A stretch of 64,000 nt of DNA, taken from Lumnitzera littorea. Its lineage: Eukaryota; Streptophyta; Magnoliopsida; Myrtales; Combretaceae. The notes under the pieces were generated by a model. The model searched no databases, was not told the origin of the DNA, and worked only from the letters and a program-made list of their open reading frames with translations. The translations under genes and the position numbers were made by a program. This document shows, one piece after another, positions 58,081 to 64,000 of this stretch (the first letter of the stretch is position 1; each line of letters begins with the position of its first letter). The stretch is from NCBI GenBank assembly GCA_024138015.1, contig JAMXBB010000009.1:96721915-96785914 (forward strand), given 5' to 3'.

Positions 58081-59182
58081 GCTCATGATGTTTCGAAGAG
58101 AGGCTCGGTTTGGTCAGGATGTATAATTTCTCTTCATCACCTAAAGCCCCTATTCTGTCTATTTTCTTTTATTTTGCTTCTTGTGTTTCTCAGAAGCCAA
58201 AAAGATAGTTTACTTAGAACCCAGCAGGGAAGAGCAGAAGGTTATATGGCTCCAACAATCGATCTAGGCTACTCTTGCTCACAAGATTAAAAATGTGGTT
58301 TGAGGAGAATCTCATTTGATAGTCCTTATTCTCATGCCCCTTCCATGTCTAGTGAATGTTGCTTGTTTCTTTCTCCATCCTATTTCCTTATAATGTTCCT
58401 TAATTTTTTATATTTTGGAGACGCTATGCATTATGCAAGTGCATAAAAGTAACATAAGTATGCAAGCTTTACACCACTTAACACCTTCATAAAACTGGAA
58501 GATAAAATTTTCCATTTGGCCATATCATTACCAGATTTGACTCCTCCAACTTCTTCTTTTTTTCTTTTTTTCTTTTTTTTTTTTTGTGGAAAGAGTCATT
58601 GAACCAAGTTTCCAATTTGTGATAACATATTATTCCAGTACAGCAATTTCAGGTTAAATGTTGCACGAGAAAGATGAAGTTCAAAGTGCATTAAACCAAG
58701 GCACCATTTTTCTTTAAATTGGCCTAATCTAGTTAGAATAAAAGCTATGGACGATCCAATGTGAGGAGTAACTATATTTAGCTCTAGCATCTGTATCTAA
58801 GTTCCCTCAAGGCAACCTTCATCTAAACAATACTTTAAAAGAATTTGAATAGAAACAGATGTCAACTACATTTACCCAAAAAATAAAAATAAAAAAAAAT
58901 TTGTCACACCATCTACATTAATAGGAAGGAAAGGAAGTTCAATCGTTCATTATGCACCACCAACTCTTTAATAGATTGCTCAGCCAGAACCCTAAAAACA
59001 GGGCACTCAAAGATCCAATCCTGACTCCATGTACGACTAGTCAATATTTACATTTGGCTATCTTAGCCAAGTTTCCCTATACTGATGACATATCATTTGC
59101 TACTCTTTATACCTAGTAGCCCGAGAGGATCGATGCAAAACTTGACTTAAATTTGCAGGCCTTTAACGAAAAAGACTTGGTA
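58081..59182. other. Non-coding stretch with a poly-pyrimidine tract
   Basis: No recognised gene. A plus-strand T/C-rich run of about 40 bases lies at 58546-58586. The open frames at 58042-58290 and 58596-58790 are unrelated to known proteins as far as I can tell. Confidence 0.5.
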
Positions 59183-59584
59183 TTAATTTGGTTTAATACT
59201 TAATTGATGTTTCACTTTCATAATGTTTACCAACAAATGACCGATAAATGAAGGGTAACTCGTATGGAGCATCAATAAAAAAACGAGCCCAACTAAGTTC
59301 TTCAATTTCTTAGCCAACGAGGCAGTTCTCCCTTTAAAGTTGGAAGCATTTTGTTGAGACCTATGTAAGCATAATATTCTCAACTTTCTCGTACACCTAG
59401 AAATTATGGCATGAACATTTCTATTTGGAATTTGAAGGGCATTCTGACCATTTTGTTGTAATAATACTTTGGAATCAGTATCAATGGATGAATTAGAGAG
59501 TGTTTTTACCGCACTTTCGATAAGGCGCACAAACATAATCTCCATATTATGGATAGTATTTTTTTTCTTTTCCTCCTCGTACAA
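59183..59584 (-). CDS. Unrecognised 133-codon ORF
   Basis: Minus-strand open frame, second longest in the low-copy region. It starts with an acidic-basic MYEEEKKKNTIHN and then reads EIMFVRLIESAVKTLSNSSI, a Gln/Asn-rich stretch (LLQQNGQNALQIPNRNVHA), a basic block (SRCTRKLRILCLHRSQQN) and a hydrophobic segment LVGLVFLLMLHTSYPSFIG near residue 105. I do not recognise the family. It could be a diverged exon of a host gene or a chance frame. No splice or promoter context decides this. Confidence 0.2.
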   Translation of the reverse strand: MYEEEKKKNTIHNMEIMFVRLIESAVKTLSNSSIDTDSKVLLQQNGQNALQIPNRNVHAIISRCTRKLRILCLHRSQQNASNFKGRTASLAKKLKNLVGLVFLLMLHTSYPSFIGHLLVNIMKVKHQLSIKPN

Positions 59585-60059
59585 TGAATAATGATATAAC
59601 CCTCATGATTCAATGCCTTTGTTTTTGTAATTCTACTCATGCCTTGATGTGTATCTCCATATTATGGATTGTTGCATCCTTCGCCCCTTTTTTTATGAAA
59701 CTAACACTTTCTCTCCATCTATCTTTTGTAGGTAACATGATCAATATTTGAGAGTTTGCAATCACATTTTAAGTGGCCACTATCTCAAACTTACAATAGT
59801 CAATAAATCAACTCAATTTAAAGAAGATCTCTTTAAGCACCTTGATTGTAGTTGCTTGCAACTGAGGATCAAAATTTTGTGATCGCAACTTAAGGACCAC
59901 ATCTCGAACTAGTAACAATTAGCAAATCGGCACGGTTTAAAAAGGGTAGACTCTTTACCACTCAGACCGTGACTATTTGCTAATCGAAGATCAAAAGTGT
60001 GTGGCTGTAACTTGTGTACCAATCTTTATGAGTGGGTGATAGTAAAGAGGTATAATACT
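59585..60059. other. Non-coding stretch with short direct duplications
   Basis: No gene. A duplicated phrase TCTCCATATTATGGAT at 59539-59554 and 59651-59666 spans the ORF start, and similar TTGCTAATCGAAGATCAAAA / TTGCAACTGAGGATCAAAA phrases occur at about 59967-59986 and 59855-59873. These suggest an old local tandem duplication of about 110 bp. Confidence 0.45.
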
Positions 60060-60617
60060 TGGGTCATGTATGGTCTCTAAATCAATGGTAACTTAAAATA
60101 TGAATTGAATCATGAGTCTTGAGTCGTAAAGACATGCACACATGAGCACATGAGAGTTAAGCGTGAGCTGAGTACGTGCGATTTGAACACGAGTGTTAAA
60201 CATGAGCATATGCGAGTAATACGCTTGAGTTGAACATAGCCTCCCTTTAACATAAGCACTTGAGAGGTAATATGCGAAATGAGCTTAACTCTTCCTCAAT
60301 AAAAACACTTATGGGATAATCATGCAAAATAACTATGAGGCTTCCATATAACCATAAAATGTAAACTTGAACATGAAATAAACTTGAGTGGATGAGAATT
60401 GAGCATAGATCTAGGTGCTTAGTACAAAAGAGCAAGATATAAATCTTAGGCATATATACAAGAACATCTAACACTTCAATTCAGCGTAGTCTCTTTAGTA
60501 CAAGTATATGTGGGCTCCTAACATGAGCACTTTTGAACTTTCTATATAAGCACATGTGAGTTGAGTATGTAAATTGAATATAGCACATTTGGCATTTAAG
60601 CTGAACATGAGTCTCAT
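60060..60617. repeat. Degenerate short-repeat field, left part
   Basis: Words such as TGAGCA, GAACATGAG, CATGAGTCTTGA and ATAAGCACTTGAG recur every 15-40 bp with much variation. No coding frame is supported. The same vocabulary resumes at 63736, right of the solo LTR S3, so both halves were one field before S3 inserted. A decayed minisatellite is the simplest reading. Confidence 0.6.
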
Positions 60618-63600
60618 TGTCACGCCCCAAAGCGGCAGAGTTGTAACAGCTCCACCGTGTAAACCATCCTAAGATAGAAGTTGGCCTTACAACCGCTATC
60701 TTAGACCTGATTCACACAAGGCGTCCACGACTAACCCGCTTTGAAGTAAACAATTTGTAATTTAACTAAATCATTTACCTGTAAAAGTAAGGAATTATAT
60801 ATATGTTATAATTCAGTTATTGCAGTTAAAGTTTACAATATTTCTCTATAGTATATTTCCTAGTTATTACATCATTCGAAAATGAAAAATAATTCTAAAA
60901 TAAAAACTTGGACCTTAAAAATATGAGTTTATTCTTCAATATTTTTCTTCACACCCTAGGATCCAGCAGTTGCTAGCTTTGGAGTAGTTATATGCCGCTT
61001 CTTAGCCAGCACCTATACGACGTCTATAGGGATGTGAGCAACCATAGCTCAGTAAGTTAGGACAGAGGATTTAAAACTATACAAAAAACACAACAAGGTT
61101 TTCAATCACTTATTAGGTACAATGCATGTGCAAGCAAATGCCATCGCACGACGTTGTCCGACCCGTCGTGAGATTAGAGAAATTGCGCCCGCTCTAATCC
61201 GGGTTAAGGTGTTGCCGTTAATGCAACAGCTCACGACCAAACCCAAGCTTGTGTAATGGAGACCTTACTCCTCCCGTGACTACCTTCGAACCACTATCTT
61301 CACCCTCGCCGCGACCTCCTCTTCTGTCACTTAGTTTGACTGAGGATGAAGAAGGGACCATTTTGCAATCCTGTACTATCCCTTCTGAAGGGGTCAGTAT
61401 TTGGCCGGAGAGTCCTAAGTTCCCCTAACGAGTTGTCATGCATGTCCGATTATGATTACTGGTCGTATATTTGATTAAATCCAGTTTAGGGTGATCAATC
61501 ATTTCATACAAATCATACAATACGTGCCAGAGCAACAAACAGAATCATAGTATCACCCATAATTAAGTACATGCACACATCCAACTATCTAACAAGCACA
61601 ACAAAGCATAATCTTAAACCTTTAAAATACAACATCGTATTAATCCCAACTTACCTCGATCCTCGCTCACTCACTCGAGGTCCGATTTGCTCAGGCCATC
61701 GCCGATCATCCCTATAACACAAACGTGGTTTCAGCTTTTCATATAAATATTATAGGTTTGTTTTATCCTACAATGCTTATTGTTAGGTTTTGCTTAAGAT
61801 TTAATATGCCTAATTATCTAAGTATTAAGTCTTTTATAATTATTCTAAGTTTGGGGTTAGGTTCAGGTTCGGTTTTCGTATCGATTTCCAAATTACATTT
61901 TAGTTCAATTTCTAAGTAATGTTTTAGATTCCAACCCTAGAAATCCGTTTCAACCCATAATGTAAAATTAATCACTTACTTCTCGATCTCCTAAATACCA
62001 TCATTACCCCTAGTCAGCATTTATTTTACCCGGTACACTTAAATCCATATTAGTGTACCGAATTCACTCATAATGTGAGAAATTTTTACATTTTTCATAT
62101 AATTACATAAATTCAAGTTTCCTATCAAATTTATTATACATTTTTATTATTATCAAAATATCAATTTTTATTATAATATCTTCTATTTATTATATTTCCA
62201 ATAATTACCTATTATGTATTATTACCCTTTTATGTATATAATACACTTCTAATATTTCTATCACTCTAATTATCATCTCTAAACATCAATTATCATTTCA
62301 AAATGTCTAAATTATCCTAAATCAAATTTTACTCCTAATTACCCTAATTTACAAAATTAACTTAAAATGTACTATTTTTCCATATTACTTATTTACTACA
62401 TAATTAATCTAATAATTACATCTAACACCCTAATTGCTACAAGTATCATATTCCATCAGATTTCAACATCCTAAAACATGTACTTACTCACTAAGTCAGT
62501 AATTAATAATTTAATTACTCAGTTAACCTTAAATTACCCATTTTATGCCTTATTTTAGGGCCTAAAAATTATCTAAAAATTTCGAAAATTAATTTTTGAA
62601 ATCGGGATTCATAGAACTATTCTATATTATCTAAGTAATTTACACAAAAATTTTGAGCTCGAAACTACATTCCTAAGGTCATTTATTTCTAAATCGAAAT
62701 GTGCTTGGTTTTGCACGATTTCTTAAGGACCATATATTACGGGGCATGTTTTCATCAAAATAATATTTTTCCTACAAACTACATACAAAAATATTTCAAA
62801 ATAACAAAATTCATAATTTTCTAATAATATTTACTATTTTTACAAAATTACACAAGAATTGGGCTAGAAATTGGACTTACCGGTTTGAGTGGCTCCGGCC
62901 ACCGCTGGCTACCGTGGCCTTGTCGACCGGCCTGGGCGCTGCCACCACCGTGTGGTGGTGGTGGTGGCCGTCCACTCCCAGCTGCTCGTCTGGTGTGGGT
63001 TCCCTTTAAAAGCCCAAATTGCACAGTTTTTTCTAATTTTTTTTTAAACTGAATTTTTCTCTCAATTTTCGTCTCTCCCTAATTTTCTCTGATTTCTAAC
63101 TGTCCAAATGAGTTCCTGGATTTTTCTTGTTATTTATAGAGCTTTAGTGTAATTATTGTACATTAAATTGGACAAGACAATTGCCTTATCCCTTGATTTT
63201 TAGCTTTTATGTTGTCTTAATTTAATTGGCAGAAATTTTTCTTATTTTTCCCAGCTGCCACGACCCAATTTTGGATCATTCATGATTTTTTCTGATTTTT
63301 CTTGATTTTTCCTTATTTAATTATGAATTTTCTTTAAGTATTTTGTATTATTTTAGCACATTTCGCGTATTTTAAGAAATTACACGTATTTATACTTATA
63401 TGTAAATTCATATATAGTACAAATAAATATTCTTAAATATTATTTAGGTCATTCTATTATTTTTAGTATTCATATAATCTATCTCTAGTAATTTATTAGT
63501 TATTAGATTACACTTTTTGCCTTTTCAGTAATTACCACTTATTATACTTAAAATTTTATAGTCTCCTATTTTATTACTTATTTTCTTAAATTCACGTTTA

Positions 63601-63730
63601 CGGGGTCATTTTACTAATATTTCTCTCAATAGTTTATAATTTGAGTTTGATCGGATTCTTTAACCGATCGTCCAAAACTTATGTTCTAAGTTCAATCTTA
63701 CGGTTAATTGGCTTAGCTTTGGAGCTTACA
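60618..63730 (-). mobile_element. S3: solo LTR, Tekay/Del-like, 3.1 kb
   Basis: 3,113 bp with plus-strand edges TGTCACGCCCCAAAGCGG ... TTGGAGCTTACA. The flanks CTCAT (60613-60617) and CTTAT (63731-63735) form a 5-bp duplication with one change. On the minus strand the end GGGGCGTGACA is typical of Tekay/Del LTRs. A minus-strand TATA-like CTATAAATAAC lies at about 63129-63139, and a GC-rich block is at 62889-63000. By eye it is closer to S2 than to S1. No gag or pol is attached. A plus-strand 64-codon frame (61725-61919) is shared with S2 (41623-41817) but resembles no protein. Confidence 0.86.
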
Positions 63731-63735
63731 CTTAT

Positions 63736-64000
63736 CATGTGTGTTGAACATAAGCCTTGATACATGAGTCTTGATCATGAGTGAACATAAGGGTTGCATA
63801 TGAACATTGAATGTGAGAATGAATGCGAGTCTTGAACATTAAGGTTGAATGTGAGTAAGCAAAAGCTGTAATTACAAACCTTGAATGTGATTTAATCATG
63901 AGATTCGAGCATAAGCTTAACCGTGGACGCGAACCTTGAACTCAACATAACCTCAAAATGTAACATGGGCCTTAAATGTAAAATAAATCTTGAGCATGTC
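63736..64000. repeat. Degenerate short-repeat field, right part
   Basis: Continuation of the field at 60060-60617, with GTTGAACATAAGCCTTGA, CATGAGTCTTGATCATGAG, GAATGCGAGTCTTGAACAT and similar words, running out of the window. Confidence 0.6.

Noticed and set aside
58546..58590. Poly-T run as a poly(A) tail of a minus-strand SINE or LINE
   Set aside because: No promoter boxes, RT frame or target duplication are associated with it; pyrimidine slippage is simpler.
1..64000. tRNA, rRNA, organelle DNA or virus insertions
   Set aside because: I saw no cloverleaf-like tRNA genes, no rRNA words, no chloroplast or mitochondrial gene phrases and no pararetrovirus motifs. A search tool could still find short ones.

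Overview
This is plant nuclear DNA, most likely from a dicot. It is AT-rich and is dominated by decayed LTR retrotransposons of plant lineages: SIRE-type Ty1/copia, chromovirus-like and Tekay/Del-like Ty3/gypsy, and a Tat/Retand-type Ty3/gypsy. Fragments of DNA transposons are also present. I found no intact host gene, tRNA, rRNA or CRISPR array. Almost every reading frame seen is a piece of a broken gag-pol, usually interrupted by TGA/TAG codons where the family has Trp, Arg or Gln. The species cannot be named from this window.

Layout. 1-1064: part of a gypsy LTR. 1070-8985: a minus-strand SIRE copia element (3' LTR lost) carrying a plus-strand solo gypsy LTR at about 5053-5706. 8990-11490: a plus-strand Tat/Retand pol remnant. 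12036-12990: a minus-strand MULE transposase fragment. 14593-14979: a MITE-like repeat. 15397-53731 and possibly beyond: remains of a Tekay/Del-like element whose two LTR ends flank a large nest. 53732-60617: low-copy sequence with a direct-repeat block that looks like a promoter, a fold-back MITE, a CCT-domain (CONSTANS-like) pseudogene fragment and an unrecognised ORF. 60060-64000: a degenerate short-repeat field interrupted by a 3.1-kb solo LTR.

The nest (19150-52296) can be resolved layer by layer, because the interrupted proteins rejoin across the junctions and most junctions carry 5-bp target duplications. Element B (gypsy, LTR family L2) was hit by element A (family L1, 21005-27488), by a solo SIRE LTR (28470-29894), and by element D (family L2, 30997-49645). 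D was hit by a 3.1-kb solo LTR (S1, inside D's own 3' LTR) and by element C (family L1, 38269-47837). C was hit by another 3-kb solo LTR (S2). Including the outer Tekay-like host, the deepest stack is five layers. Every member of the nest lies on the minus strand.

No functional multi-gene system was found. The features most worth a second look are the datable nest, three solo LTRs of one 3-kb family that share a GC-rich hairpin and splice-like signals around a conserved 57-58 bp segment, the CCT pseudogene, the fold-back element and the degenerate repeat field.
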